64,000 bases of DNA from Acidimicrobiales bacterium (GTDB taxonomy: Bacteria; Actinomycetota; Acidimicrobiia; Acidimicrobiales; Aldehydirespiratoraceae), in NCBI GenBank assembly GCA_029246685.1, contig JAQWMR010000017.1, positions 52,018-116,017 of the forward strand. Reading direction: 5' to 3'. A program made the position numbers and the translations under genes. A model generated the notes under the pieces. It saw nothing but the letters and a program-made list of their open reading frames with translations. It searched no databases and had not been told where the DNA came from. Every line of letters starts with the position of its first letter. The stretch's first letter is position 1. This document shows positions 1 to 8,584 of the stretch, in pieces.

Positions 1-660
1 GGCCTCGGCTTCTGGCAACTGAACCGACTCGACGAGCGCAAGGACCTGAACGAGGTCGTCCGCGCCGCGATCGAGGCCGATCCCGTACCGATCGAAGAGA
101 TGCTCGACACGAACTCGCCCGATCACCGAGCGGTCCTCGTGCGGGGAACCTACGACCCGACCGGCTCGGTGCTGATCGCGAACCGCACGTATGAAACGCA
201 GGCGGGCTACTGGCTCGTCACCCCGATGCGCCTCGTTGACGGCCGCTCGATGATGGTGAGCCGCGGGTGGGTCCCGCGCACCTGGGTGGCGGGAAACGAC
301 ACGCGAGAGATCGCCACGCCGACCGGCGAGATCGAGGTCCTCGGCCGCATCCACGCGTCCGTCGGCGGCGGGCGAGTGGGGTCGACGACCGATGCCGGCC
401 TCGTCGAGATGACCCGCCTCGATCTGCCTCAGGTCGAGGAGTTCCTTGGCCTCGCGCTCGAGGACTCCTGGGTCCAGCTCGTCGAACAGGCGCCTCCGCT
501 GGCCGAACTGCCGGTCCCCGTGCCGCCGCCCGGGCTGGACGAGGGGCCGCACCTCTCCTATGCGTTCCAGTGGTTCTTCTTCTCGACGGCGACGGTGATC
601 GCGTACGCGCTGATCCTGCGGAAGCGGAGCCGAGAGGTCGCGGTCGAGGCGGTCGAGTGA
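1..660 (+). CDS. SURF1 family protein (5' partial)
   Basis: SURF1-type membrane protein, a factor for cytochrome c oxidase assembly. The reading frame is open from base 1, so the true start and the first transmembrane helix lie outside the window. The visible N-terminal part has the family signature LGFWQLNRLDERK, followed by the conserved central region (RTYETQAGYWLVTPM, VSRGWVP) that lies outside the membrane, and a C-terminal hydrophobic helix near HLSYAFQWFFFSTATVIAYALI. The order helix, soluble domain, helix is the SURF1 layout. The stop overlaps the next gene's GTG start by four bases (GTGA), so the two are probably cotranscribed. Family assignment is firm; the role in oxidase assembly is known for the family and not shown here. 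Confidence 0.88.
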   Translation, partial: GLGFWQLNRLDERKDLNEVVRAAIEADPVPIEEMLDTNSPDHRAVLVRGTYDPTGSVLIANRTYETQAGYWLVTPMRLVDGRSMMVSRGWVPRTWVAGNDTREIATPTGEIEVLGRIHASVGGGRVGSTTDAGLVEMTRLDLPQVEEFLGLALEDSWVQLVEQAPPLAELPVPVPPPGLDEGPHLSYAFQWFFFSTATVIAYALILRKRSREVAVEAVE

Positions 661-1217
661 CGCACGCCGACGTCCTCGTGCTGCTCGCGGTCCGGCTCCG
701 AAGTAGGGCGCCGGCGCCACTGATCGGCGTCACCGATGCGCTTCTCGGTGGCTCGCCCACGACGTTCGAGGACCGGCTCGCCGCCGCCGAAGCGCTCGAC
801 CAGGTCCGCGTGCGCGGCGAAGAACAACACCGCTCGCTGACGGGAGCGGGCGAAGCCGAACTCGTCGCTCACCTCGCACTCGAGACCGATGCTGCGGGCC
901 GGGCCGACGTGGTCACGTCGTACGAAGCATTCCTGCCAATGAACCGGGCGTTTCTCGCGGCGGTGCAGATGCCCGACGTCCCCGTCGAAGCGCTGGCGGA
1001 GATGATCGACGACCTCCACCGGATACTCGATGCGCTCGAAGCCGCACTCCCTCGGTTTCGGAGCTACCGCGCCCGCTTCACCACCGCGCTCGACCTGGCG
1101 CTCATGGATGCCGAGTGGATCACCTCCCCGACGCGTGACTCGATCCACACGATCTGGTTCGAGCTTCACGAGCACCTCCTCGCCACCCTCGGCCGCGACC
1201 GCACCACCGAGCCGTAA
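657..1217 (+). CDS. Putative winged-helix (MarR-like) transcriptional regulator
   Basis: A 186-residue protein starting at a GTG that overlaps the SURF1 stop. The C-terminal half (SYEAFLPMNRAFLAAVQM, then HTIWFELHEHLLATLGRDR at the end) resembles a group of actinobacterial proteins annotated as transcriptional regulators, in which a short winged helix (here roughly residues 25-75, ending in the LTGAGEAEL wing-like stretch) precedes a helical domain. I recognise the C-terminal pattern from memory of that family; the DNA-binding part is weakly defined. No membrane segment or signal peptide. The target is unknown. It could equally be a helical protein of unknown function. Confidence 0.6.
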   Translation: MTHADVLVLLAVRLRSRAPAPLIGVTDALLGGSPTTFEDRLAAAEALDQVRVRGEEQHRSLTGAGEAELVAHLALETDAAGRADVVTSYEAFLPMNRAFLAAVQMPDVPVEALAEMIDDLHRILDALEAALPRFRSYRARFTTALDLALMDAEWITSPTRDSIHTIWFELHEHLLATLGRDRTTEP

Positions 1218-1265
1218 GTCGGGAAACGGTGCGGGAATCAGGTCGGCGCGTGGCACCATTGCGGC

Positions 1266-2156
1266 ATGGAAGCACGTTTCGGCCAGGTGATGACTGCGAT
1301 GGTGACGCCGTTCAACGCGGACGGCTCGCTGGATCTGGACGGCGCGCAGAAGCTGGCGGCGCACCTCACCACTGAGGGCGGCAACGACGGGCTCGTCATC
1401 GCCGGCACCACCGGCGAGAGCCCCACCCTCACGCACGACGAGCAGATTGATCTCATACGCGCCGTTGTCGACGCGACCGATTGCCCTGTCGTGGCCGGCG
1501 CAGGTAGCAACGACACCAGCGCTGCGGTCGATCTCACGGAGCGAGCGACGGGCGCCGGTGCCCACGGCGTTCTCCATGTCGCCGGTTACTACAACCGTCC
1601 GTCGCAGGCCGGCCTGAGTGAGCACTTTCGTGCCTGTGCCGCCGCCACCGATCTGCCGGTGTTGCTCTACGACATCCCGGGTCGCACCGGACGCAAGATC
1701 GAGACCGAGACGATGGTCGACCTCTTCGCCGACGTTGACAACATCATCGGCGTGAAGGATGCCGCGGGAAACCCGGGTGAAACAGCCCGGCTCCTCTCCA
1801 TCGCCCCCGAGGGCACCCAGGTCTACAGCGGCGACGATGGTCTGAATCTGGCGTTGCTCGCAATCGGCGCCGTCGGGACGATCGGCGTCGCCACGCACTG
1901 GGCCGGCCGGGAGACCCGCGAGATGTTCGACGCGTTCTTCAGCGGCGACGTCCGTGGTGCGGCCGAGATCAACCGACGCCTGGTCGCCTCGTACGAGTTC
2001 GAGACCGGCGACCTCGCCCCCAACCCGATCCCGAGCAAGGCGATGCTGCGGGTGCTTGGCCTCCCCGGCGGACCCACACGCATGCCGATGGGTCCCGAAC
2101 CGGACTTCGTCGAGGCGGCGGCCAAGCAGGTTCTCGCCGATCTCGGGCGGAGCTGA
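1266..2156 (+). CDS. dapA: 4-hydroxy-tetrahydrodipicolinate synthase DapA
   Basis: Condenses pyruvate with aspartate-semialdehyde, the first committed step of the diaminopimelate/lysine pathway. The 296-residue TIM-barrel has the family motifs: VIAGTTGESPTL near residue 42, LLYDIPGRTG with the catalytic tyrosine near residue 135, and IIGVKDAAGNPGE with the Schiff-base lysine near residue 163. Length is typical. A weak -10-like CACCAT ends six bases before the ATG, which fits a leaderless start. It lies directly upstream of rnj with one base between stop and start, a dapA-rnj pairing also seen in other actinobacteria. Partner genes dapF, dapC, dapD and dapE lie 24-30 kb downstream. Confidence 0.96.
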   Translation: MEARFGQVMTAMVTPFNADGSLDLDGAQKLAAHLTTEGGNDGLVIAGTTGESPTLTHDEQIDLIRAVVDATDCPVVAGAGSNDTSAAVDLTERATGAGAHGVLHVAGYYNRPSQAGLSEHFRACAAATDLPVLLYDIPGRTGRKIETETMVDLFADVDNIIGVKDAAGNPGETARLLSIAPEGTQVYSGDDGLNLALLAIGAVGTIGVATHWAGRETREMFDAFFSGDVRGAAEINRRLVASYEFETGDLAPNPIPSKAMLRVLGLPGGPTRMPMGPEPDFVEAAAKQVLADLGRS

Positions 2157-2157
2157 G

Positions 2158-3819
2158 ATGGCTGCACCGGTCACGATCACCTTTCTCGGCGGTCTCGGCC
2201 AGATCGGCCGCAACTGTGCCGCGATCGAGACCGAGGGTCGGATCGTGGTTCTCGACTGCGGCCAGATGTTCGCGGGAGACGATCTGCCTGGTGTCGATGC
2301 GGTTCTTCCGGACCTCTCGTACCTGATCGAGAACGCCGATCGAGTCGAGGCGATCATCGCCACTCATGCGCACGAGGATCACATCGGCGCGCTGCCGTAC
2401 CTGATGGAACATCTGTCGGCGCCCATCTACGGGTCCGCCTTCACCCTCGGGCTGGTCCAGCACAAGCTTAAGGAAGCGCGCCTTCTCGACAAGACGACGC
2501 TCCGCAAGATCAACGATGGCGACCGCGGCATGGTGGGCCCCTTCGACTGCGAGTTCCTGCCGGTCACCCATTCGATCCCGTCCGGCAACATCACCGCGTT
2601 CCACACAGATCAGGGCGTGGTCGTCCACTCGAGCGACTTCAAGCTCGACCTCACGCCGGTCGACGGCCGCCGCACCGACTTGTCGCGGATCGGCGCGCTC
2701 GCGTGGGACCCGGGAGTCCGGCTGCTGTTGGCCGATTCGACCAACGCGGATCAGCCCGGTGCTTCCCGGTCGGAGACGGAGGTCGGCGCTGCGCTCTCCG
2801 CGGTGATCCGGGGCGAGGCGGGCCGGCGCGTGATCATCGCCTCCTTCGCGAGCCACATCCACCGCATCCAGCAGATCGCGGATGCCGCAGTCGAGACCGA
2901 TCGGGTGCTCGTCACCCTCGGACTGTCGATGCGCCGCAATGTGAAGCTGGCCAGGGACGTCGGGATTCTTCGTATCCCCGACGCATCAATCCGCGACATC
3001 GAAGACATCGACGATCTCGAGGACGAGCGGGTTCTGGTCGTGTGCACGGGCTCGCAGGGCGAACCTCGAGCCGCCCTCACCCAGATGTCCATCGGGGAGA
3101 GCCGGTGGCTCAAGCTCGACGACAACGACACGGTCGTGTTCAGCTCCCATCCGATTCCGGGTAACGAGGCCGCGGTGGCGTCCGTGCGCAACGGGCTCGC
3201 TCGCCTCGGCGCCAAGGTGCTCCACAGCGGCCAGGTCGACGTGCACACGAGCGGCCACGGCAAGCAACAGGAGCTTGCAACACTGCACTCTGTCGCCGTG
3301 CCCGAGTGGTTCGTGCCGGTCCACGGGGAATATGCCCACCTCGTCGCCCACCGAGATCTCGCCTACAAGATGGGAATGCCCGACGACCGCGTCGTCTTCT
3401 GTGAGGACGGCGACCAGATCGAACTCAACGACGACGGCATCGTCCACCTCGGATCGATCGGTACCGAGCGGGTGTATGTCGATGGCACCGTCGGGGACCT
3501 CGGCAACGCGGTACTCGGCGATCGTCGCGTGCTCGGTGACGACGGATTCGTGTCCGTCGTGTGCCATGTCGATCTTGACCGCCAAGAGATCACCGCGGGA
3601 CCCGATGTAGTGTCGCGCGGTTGGGTCGAGAAGCCGGCCCTCCTCGCCCACGAAACCGCGGTGGCCGATGCGGTGGCGCGCGACCTCGGCAAGGCGCTGA
3701 ACGGTGGCGAGACCGACCTCGAGAAGCTCAACCAGGTTGCCCGTCGTGCGGCCGGCTCAACGGTGAGCGATCGGACTCGGCGCCGCCCCATGATCGTGCC
3801 CATGGTCCGCGAGGGCTGA
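2158..3819 (+). CDS. rnj: Ribonuclease J
   Basis: 553-residue metallo-beta-lactamase/beta-CASP ribonuclease that processes and degrades RNA, typically with both endo- and 5'-exonuclease activity. It opens with FLGGLGQIGRNCAAIE, carries the zinc motif HAHEDHIGALPYL near residue 69, LADSTNAD near residue 200 and the beta-CASP histidine region ending in PVHGEYAHLVAHRDLA near residue 385. The ATG begins one base after the dapA stop, so the genes are translationally coupled; longer in-frame upstream starts lie inside dapA and are rejected. The hairpin after the stop separates it from a gene remnant on the other strand. Confidence 0.95.
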   Translation: MAAPVTITFLGGLGQIGRNCAAIETEGRIVVLDCGQMFAGDDLPGVDAVLPDLSYLIENADRVEAIIATHAHEDHIGALPYLMEHLSAPIYGSAFTLGLVQHKLKEARLLDKTTLRKINDGDRGMVGPFDCEFLPVTHSIPSGNITAFHTDQGVVVHSSDFKLDLTPVDGRRTDLSRIGALAWDPGVRLLLADSTNADQPGASRSETEVGAALSAVIRGEAGRRVIIASFASHIHRIQQIADAAVETDRVLVTLGLSMRRNVKLARDVGILRIPDASIRDIEDIDDLEDERVLVVCTGSQGEPRAALTQMSIGESRWLKLDDNDTVVFSSHPIPGNEAAVASVRNGLARLGAKVLHSGQVDVHTSGHGKQQELATLHSVAVPEWFVPVHGEYAHLVAHRDLAYKMGMPDDRVVFCEDGDQIELNDDGIVHLGSIGTERVYVDGTVGDLGNAVLGDRRVLGDDGFVSVVCHVDLDRQEITAGPDVVSRGWVEKPALLAHETAVADAVARDLGKALNGGETDLEKLNQVARRAAGSTVSDRTRRRPMIVPMVREG

Positions 3820-3824
3820 CCTCC

Positions 3825-3844
3825 GACGTCTCCGCGGAGGCGTC
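3825..3844. terminator. Hairpin between rnj and the converging remnant
   Basis: A 20-base near-perfect palindrome centred on CTCCGCGGAG starts six bases after the rnj stop and overlaps the end of the opposite-strand remnant. It has no T-run, so it may act as a bidirectional stem-loop terminator or just be an mRNA 3'-end stabiliser. Confidence 0.4.
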
Positions 3845-4704
3845 CTAGCCGAAGCGAATGCGCGCCGGGGTATCGACGACGCGAGTCGAACCGTCGGCCG
3901 TGTCGATCACCCACGTCGTCCCATCGCTCAGCTCGCCGACGATCCAGCGCCCGTCGTAGTCGATGAAGCGAAGGTGCGCGTCACCGTCGATCGTCCAGGT
4001 TTCGACGGGCTCGCCGCTCGCCACGTTGAACAGCGAGATGGATGTCGACGGCTGGTTGAGCTCCGGGAAGACCAGGGCCGCGACCGTGTCGCCGTCCGGC
4101 GCGATGTGGCCGCGCCCGGCGGCGTGTGAGCTGTCGATTTCCCCGACGACTCCGCCAAGGGTGAGCGTCCCGGGATCAAACGAGTGGATCGTCGTGGTGA
4201 AGCTGTCGCCGACGACATGAAGAACGGCGAGATGGGCCGCCGCGGCATCGACGAATTCGATGGCGCCGTCGCCCGCCGGCTCGAGGCAGCCGGCGCAGCG
4301 CAGCAGCGCGTCAGCCCCTGTCTCGAGATCGACCACCTTCACTCCTACCGAGTCCTGATGGAGGAAGACCAGTCCCCTTCCGCCGACAGTGCTCGCGCCG
4401 AGGAACCGGCCGGTCGGGCTCCCGACCTCCGCGAGTTCGTTGGACTCGTCAATGATCGCTGCAGTTGACTCTCTGCCGTCGAGCCGTACTGTCTGCGCGG
4501 AACGACGAGCTTCAGAACAGCGAGATCGCCTGATTCCGTCGTCGTTTCGATGACCTGCGACTCGGTTCCACCGGTGAGAACCGCTCCGACGGTCAGATTC
4601 CACTCGGCGGCCACCTGCTCCACCACCGCCGGCAAACTGTCGATCCAGCTGGAGACACCCTCCACCCGGGCCTTCTCCTGCACGATCTTGGGGATCTGGA
4701 GCAC
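3845..4704 (-). pseudogene. Chimeric remnant: APH-type kinase N-terminus joined out of frame to a beta-propeller-like C-terminus
   Basis: Read on the minus strand, the first about 70 codons from a GTG at 4704 (IPKIVQEKARVEGVSSWIDSL region, then GAVLTGGTESQVIE and GDLAVLKLV) look like the N-lobe of an aminoglycoside 6-phosphotransferase/hydroxyurea-kinase-like protein. At about 4490-4500 the kinase pattern stops and that frame soon becomes meaningless. In a different frame a WD/propeller-like sequence then continues to a stop at 3845 (repeats such as GGRGLVFLHQDSVGVKVVDLETG and ISLFNVASGEPVETWTIDGDAHLRFIDYDGRWIVGEL). This is best explained by an internal deletion that fused two genes out of frame. 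A well-placed -10 (TAGCGT, 4711-4716) lies six bases before the GTG, so the truncated kinase part may still be expressed. Confidence 0.7.
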
Positions 4705-4710
4705 CCGCGA

Positions 4711-4716
4711 ACGCTA
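4711..4716 (-). promoter_or_regulatory. -10 box of the kinase remnant, leaderless type
   Basis: TAGCGT on the minus strand, six bases before the GTG at 4704. The spacing is that of a leaderless actinobacterial promoter. Confidence 0.5.
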
Positions 4717-4812
4717 CTGAGTCGGCGACCGACGGGCTGTGGATAGTGACCCCTCGCGCGAATCCTCGCGCGACCCGCGCGAGGGTGCCCCAGACACGTC
4801 ATATGCCGCTGG

Positions 4813-4818
4813 TAGCGT
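4813..4818 (+). promoter_or_regulatory. -10 box for ftsK
   Basis: TAGCGT ends ten bases before the proposed GTG start of ftsK. It decides between that GTG and an ATG at 4739, which lies upstream of this box and would add 30 residues without family resemblance. Confidence 0.5.
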
Positions 4819-4828
4819 CGAGGCCATC

Positions 4829-7228
4829 GTGGCCACGAAGACATCCTCAAAGAAGCGCGCCCCAGCCAAGAAAACACGGGCAAAACGTCAGTCGAAGGCG
4901 CCCTCGGCGTCTCGCCAGGCGGTCGGCTCTGTCCTGAGCGGCCACCAGGCCGACATCTGGGGTGTCGGAGCGATCCTGCTCGGCCTCCTGACGGCCGCGA
5001 GCGTCTGGATCGGCGCGGCAGGCGTTATCGGCGACGGACTCGACGACGTCCTCGCGCTCGGCCTCGGGCTGCTCCGGGTCGTGGTTCCGGTCGGCTTGAT
5101 CCTGCTCGGCGTGGTCCTCGTCCGCGGCACCGACGAGGAAGGCGACACCGAAGCCGAACGCCTCGCTCGTGTCGCCGTCGGCGGCGTGCTCATCGCGATC
5201 GCCCTCGCCGGCCTCCTTCACGTTCTGCGTGGTCGGCCCGGTATCGATGATCCAGTCAGTGAAATCGGCGCGGCCGGCGGCATTGTCGGCATGGCCCTCG
5301 GCGGCCCACTTCACGGCCTCGCCGCGCTCGCGGGGAGCATCCTGATCCTGTCCGGCATTGCCGTCGTGGGCGTGATGGTTCTCACCGGTTCCACCGCACG
5401 GCAGGTGGGGTCGGGCGCCGGCCGAGTGCTGCGTCCTCTGTGGGGAGGCGTCGCCAAGGCGATGCAGGGTCTCTTCGCGGATCCGAACTCCGACGTCATC
5501 GACATGCGTGACGGACCTCAGCGAGCGCCAGAGCCGGAGGCAGTCGATGAGCCCGAGCCGACGGTCGCGCTCGAGCCGGAGAAGCCGAAGAAGAGCCGCA
5601 AGAAGGCCGCGGCCGAGCCGGTTCGCGAGCAGGAGCAGCAGGCGTTCCCGATGGACCCGGGGGAGTGGACGCTCCCGCCGGTGTCGATGCTCGCCCGCAG
5701 CTCGAAGCAGGAGGTCGACGCGGCCGAGGTCGCGGAGCGCGGCCGTCTTCTCCAGGGCACCCTCGATCAGTTCGGCGTGGAAACCACGCTGCTCGAGCCC
5801 GTCGTCGGTCCGACCGTCACCCGCTACGTCCTCGAACTCGGCGAGGGCGTCAAGGTCTCGAAGCTCGAGAACCTCCGCAAAGACATTGCGTATGCGATGG
5901 CATCGCCCGACGTCCGGATTCTGGCGCCCATCCCGGGTCGGCGTGCGATCGGCGTGGAAGTGCCCAACACCTCGCGCGAGATCATCACCGTCGGCGACAT
6001 CCTCGCGTCGAAGGAGGCCCGCCAGGCCGCCCATCCGCTCGAGGTGGCGATCGGTCGCGACATCAACGGCCGCAACATGATGGTCAACCTGGCCACGATG
6101 CCCCATGTGTTGATTGCCGGCGCCACCGGTGCCGGCAAGTCCTCGTGTCTGAATTCGCTCCTCACGTCGATCCTCATGCGCTCGACTCCCGACCAGGTTC
6201 GCCTGATCCTGGTGGACCCGAAGCGTGTCGAGATGGGTCAGTACGACAAGGCCCCTCATCTCCTCACCGCGCCCGTCACTGACCCCCGCAAGGCGGCCAA
6301 CGCCCTTGCATGGGCTGTGCGGGAGATGGAGCGCCGCTACGACCTCCTCCACAAGGTCGGCTTCCGAGACATCACGGGCTACAACAAGGCCGTCGACAAC
6401 AACACGCTCGAGCCGGGCCTCGGCGAGGTCGGCGAGGACGGCGAGCCGCTGCAGTACCGCCGCCTTCCGTTCATCCTCGTGGTCGTCGACGAGCTCGCCG
6501 ACCTCATGATGGTCGCGGCGCGCGATGTCGAGGACTCGATCGCCCGCATCGCCCAGATGGCCCGCGCCGTGGGCATCCATCTCGTTATCGCCACTCAGCG
6601 GCCCTCGGTCAATGTGATCACCGGCGTGATCAAGGCCAACGTGCCGGCCCGTCTCGCCTTCGCGGTGTCGAGCCTCACGGACTCGCGCGTGATTCTCGAC
6701 CAGCCCGGTGCCGAACGGCTCGTCGGCAAGGGCGATCTTCTGATGCTCGGTCCGTCCTCCTCGTCGCCTCATCGCGTGCAGGGTTGCTGGGTCGAGGAGG
6801 AAGAGGTGCGCGCCATCGTCAAGCACTGGAAGGATCAGGCGCCGGAGTTCACCGACGATCAGACGGTCGCCATCGAGGGCCAGGCTGCCGCCACCATCTC
6901 GCTCGACACGGGCGATGCGGCACCGCTTCCCCCGGCGAACCCTGGTGGCGTCAGCGACACGGCTCCGTCCCTCGACATCACCGATGCTCCCCCCGCCCTG
7001 GACGACGACGGCGATGAGCTGCTTGGCCAGGCAATGGACTTGGTGGTGCAGACGCAGCTCGGCTCCACTTCGATGCTGCAGCGCAAGCTGCGGGTCGGTT
7101 TCGCCCGCGCCGGCCGGATCATGGATCTCCTGGAAGAGGGCGGTGTGGTCGGCCCGTCAACCGGATCCAAGGCGCGCGACGTTCTGATCTCGCCCGAAGA
7201 TCTCGCTGCGCGCCGTGGCGAGGGCTGA
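4829..7228 (+). CDS. ftsK: DNA translocase FtsK
   Basis: Septum-located, ATP-driven DNA pump that moves chromosome termini during division. From the chosen GTG it has 799 residues: a basic N-terminal tail (KKRAPAKKTRAK), four or five membrane helices between about residues 40 and 195, an acidic/proline linker rich in EPEP and KK, the RecA-like motor with Walker A (GATGAGKSS near residue 430) and Walker B (FILVVVDELADLMM near residue 550), and the gamma winged-helix that reads KOPS sites (GSTSMLQRKLRVGFARAGRIMDLLEEGG region near residue 750). Length and order are standard. The start rests on the -10 box just upstream and on the basic N-terminus. Confidence 0.95.
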   Translation: MATKTSSKKRAPAKKTRAKRQSKAPSASRQAVGSVLSGHQADIWGVGAILLGLLTAASVWIGAAGVIGDGLDDVLALGLGLLRVVVPVGLILLGVVLVRGTDEEGDTEAERLARVAVGGVLIAIALAGLLHVLRGRPGIDDPVSEIGAAGGIVGMALGGPLHGLAALAGSILILSGIAVVGVMVLTGSTARQVGSGAGRVLRPLWGGVAKAMQGLFADPNSDVIDMRDGPQRAPEPEAVDEPEPTVALEPEKPKKSRKKAAAEPVREQEQQAFPMDPGEWTLPPVSMLARSSKQEVDAAEVAERGRLLQGTLDQFGVETTLLEPVVGPTVTRYVLELGEGVKVSKLENLRKDIAYAMASPDVRILAPIPGRRAIGVEVPNTSREIITVGDILASKEARQAAHPLEVAIGRDINGRNMMVNLATMPHVLIAGATGAGKSSCLNSLLTSILMRSTPDQVRLILVDPKRVEMGQYDKAPHLLTAPVTDPRKAANALAWAVREMERRYDLLHKVGFRDITGYNKAVDNNTLEPGLGEVGEDGEPLQYRRLPFILVVVDELADLMMVAARDVEDSIARIAQMARAVGIHLVIATQRPSVNVITGVIKANVPARLAFAVSSLTDSRVILDQPGAERLVGKGDLLMLGPSSSSPHRVQGCWVEEEEVRAIVKHWKDQAPEFTDDQTVAIEGQAAATISLDTGDAAPLPPANPGGVSDTAPSLDITDAPPALDDDGDELLGQAMDLVVQTQLGSTSMLQRKLRVGFARAGRIMDLLEEGGVVGPSTGSKARDVLISPEDLAARRGEG

Positions 7229-7241
7229 CCTGCTCGGCCGG

Positions 7242-7247
7242 TAGGGT
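7242..7247 (+). promoter_or_regulatory. -10 box for the cation exchanger gene
   Basis: TAGGGT, eight bases before the ATG at 7256; leaderless-type spacing. Confidence 0.5.
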
Positions 7248-7255
7248 CCTCGCCG

Positions 7256-8233
7256 ATGGTGCTCGGGCTGGTCTTCTCGTTGGGCGGACTTGTCGTCCTG
7301 ACCCTCGCGTCGGACCAGTTCGTGAAAGGTGCGGCGCGGCTCGCCGTGATCTTTCGCGTCGCGCCGGTCATCGTCGGCGCAGTCATCGTCGGGTTCGGCA
7401 CGAGTGCCCCCGAGATGGTCGTCTCGGGTCTCGCCGCCGTCGACGGCAACCTCGACATCGGTGTCGGCAACGTCATCGGCTCCAACGTCGCCAACATCTC
7501 GCTTGTGCTCGCGGCGACCTCGTTCGTCGCGGTCATTCCCGTCCAGTCGGTCACCCTTCGACGTGAAGCTCCGATCTCCGTTGCATCCGTGCTGGTCTTT
7601 GCCGGGCTGATCCAGGGTGATCTCGATCGCCGGGAGGGCGCCGTCCTCGCTGTCCTTCTGGTCTGCGCGCTGCTGCTGGTGCTCCGAGCTGCCCGGCCCG
7701 ATGATCCGTTGGCCGGCGACGTGGGGGAGCTGCTGGGTGACGAGGAGCACTCCACCAGACGAGAGACCGTTCGCACGTCGCTCGCGCTCGTGACGGTCGC
7801 GGCGTCGGCGTGGTTCATCGTGGAGGGCGCCATACGGGTCGCGGATGAGCTCAACCTCTCCGGCGGGTTCGTCGGGTTCACGCTTGTCGCCGTCGGCACA
7901 TCCGCTCCCGAGCTCGTGACGGCGCTGGCCGCGGCGCGCCAGGGCGAGACGGAGTTGTTGATCGGCAACCTGCTCGGCTCGAACGTCTTCAACAGCCTCG
8001 CGGTAGGCGGGGTGATCGGACTCGTCGGCCCCGGCCCGGTGCTCGACACGAGGCTCGCGCAGTGGGGATCGGTGCTGATGGTTGCGATCGTCGTCATCAG
8101 CTGGCTGATGATGATGCAGGGCGGCAGAGTCACTCGCCGCAACGGCATCATCCTGATCTGCATGTGGATCGCGAGCGTCGTCATCCTCTCCGGTGGCGAC
8201 GCTCTGGAGGATGCCCTCGCGCTGATCGGCTGA
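7256..8233 (+). CDS. Calcium/cation antiporter, CaCA family
   Basis: 325-residue inner-membrane antiporter that exchanges Ca2+ or another cation for Na+ or H+. It shows about ten hydrophobic helices and both family alpha-repeats: GFGTSAPEMVVSGLAAV with GNVIGSNVANISLVL in the first half, and VGTSAPELVTALAAA with GNLLGSNVFNSLAVGG in the second half. The inverted duplication is diagnostic. A short acidic cytoplasmic loop (GELLGDEEHSTRRET) separates the halves. The ion cannot be read from the sequence. It ends at a perfect palindrome shared with the convergent gene. Confidence 0.9.
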   Translation: MVLGLVFSLGGLVVLTLASDQFVKGAARLAVIFRVAPVIVGAVIVGFGTSAPEMVVSGLAAVDGNLDIGVGNVIGSNVANISLVLAATSFVAVIPVQSVTLRREAPISVASVLVFAGLIQGDLDRREGAVLAVLLVCALLLVLRAARPDDPLAGDVGELLGDEEHSTRRETVRTSLALVTVAASAWFIVEGAIRVADELNLSGGFVGFTLVAVGTSAPELVTALAAARQGETELLIGNLLGSNVFNSLAVGGVIGLVGPGPVLDTRLAQWGSVLMVAIVVISWLMMMQGGRVTRRNGIILICMWIASVVILSGGDALEDALALIG

Positions 8234-8249
8234 GACGACTGCAGTCGTC
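8234..8249. terminator. Palindromic hairpin between convergent genes
   Basis: GACGACTGCAGTCGTC is a perfect 16-base palindrome right after the exchanger stop, probably a stem-loop 3' end for both converging transcripts. No T-tract follows. Confidence 0.45.
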
Positions 8250-8257
8250 GTCTGATT

Positions 8258-8584
8258 AGGGTCCACGAGCGAGCAGACCGTGACCATGTCGCCGGCCAGC
8301 GCTTTGAGCGTCAGGGGTACGTCATCCAACAGGAACTCCATCCGGCCCGGGTTGGCCGCACTCGCGAAGAAGCGGATGGACGAACCCCGGTCCACTTTCG
8401 CGTCGTAGCGAACGTGCACGCTCGTCTGGAGGGCGACGTCGGTGCCTGTCTCTGTCCGCAACGCCAACGGCGACGGCTCGTCCCGACATGTGCCGAGCTC
8501 GCCCTCCAGCAGGCGCTGATCGAAGGCGAATCGCATCGTCAGCTCATTGCGGATCTCGTCCCGAAGCGTGCCGACCGCCTGCAA
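8258..8584 (-). pseudogene. C-terminal tail of the 9-kb membrane protein, cut off by an amber codon
   Basis: Immediately after the TAG that ends the membrane protein at 8585-8587 the same frame stays open with protein-like sequence (LQAVGTLRDEIRNELTMRF, then SIRFFASAANPGRMEFLLDD). It reads like the extracytoplasmic C-terminal domain of such proteins. No in-frame stop occurs before the convergent hairpin at 8234, and further reading is only antisense of the exchanger. A TAA (minus strand, near 8256) exists in another frame, so a second small indel is possible. The left limit given is the region where protein-like sequence fades. Confidence 0.5.

Noticed and set aside
558..2363. 601-codon minus-strand open frame across dapA
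   Set aside because: It runs antisense through three genes with strong evidence (SURF1, dapA, rnj).
4847..6826. Long open frame on the minus strand across ftsK
   Set aside because: It is the complement of a gene with complete FtsK motifs; its translation is rich in His, Arg and Asp without domains, as expected for antisense of GC-rich genes.
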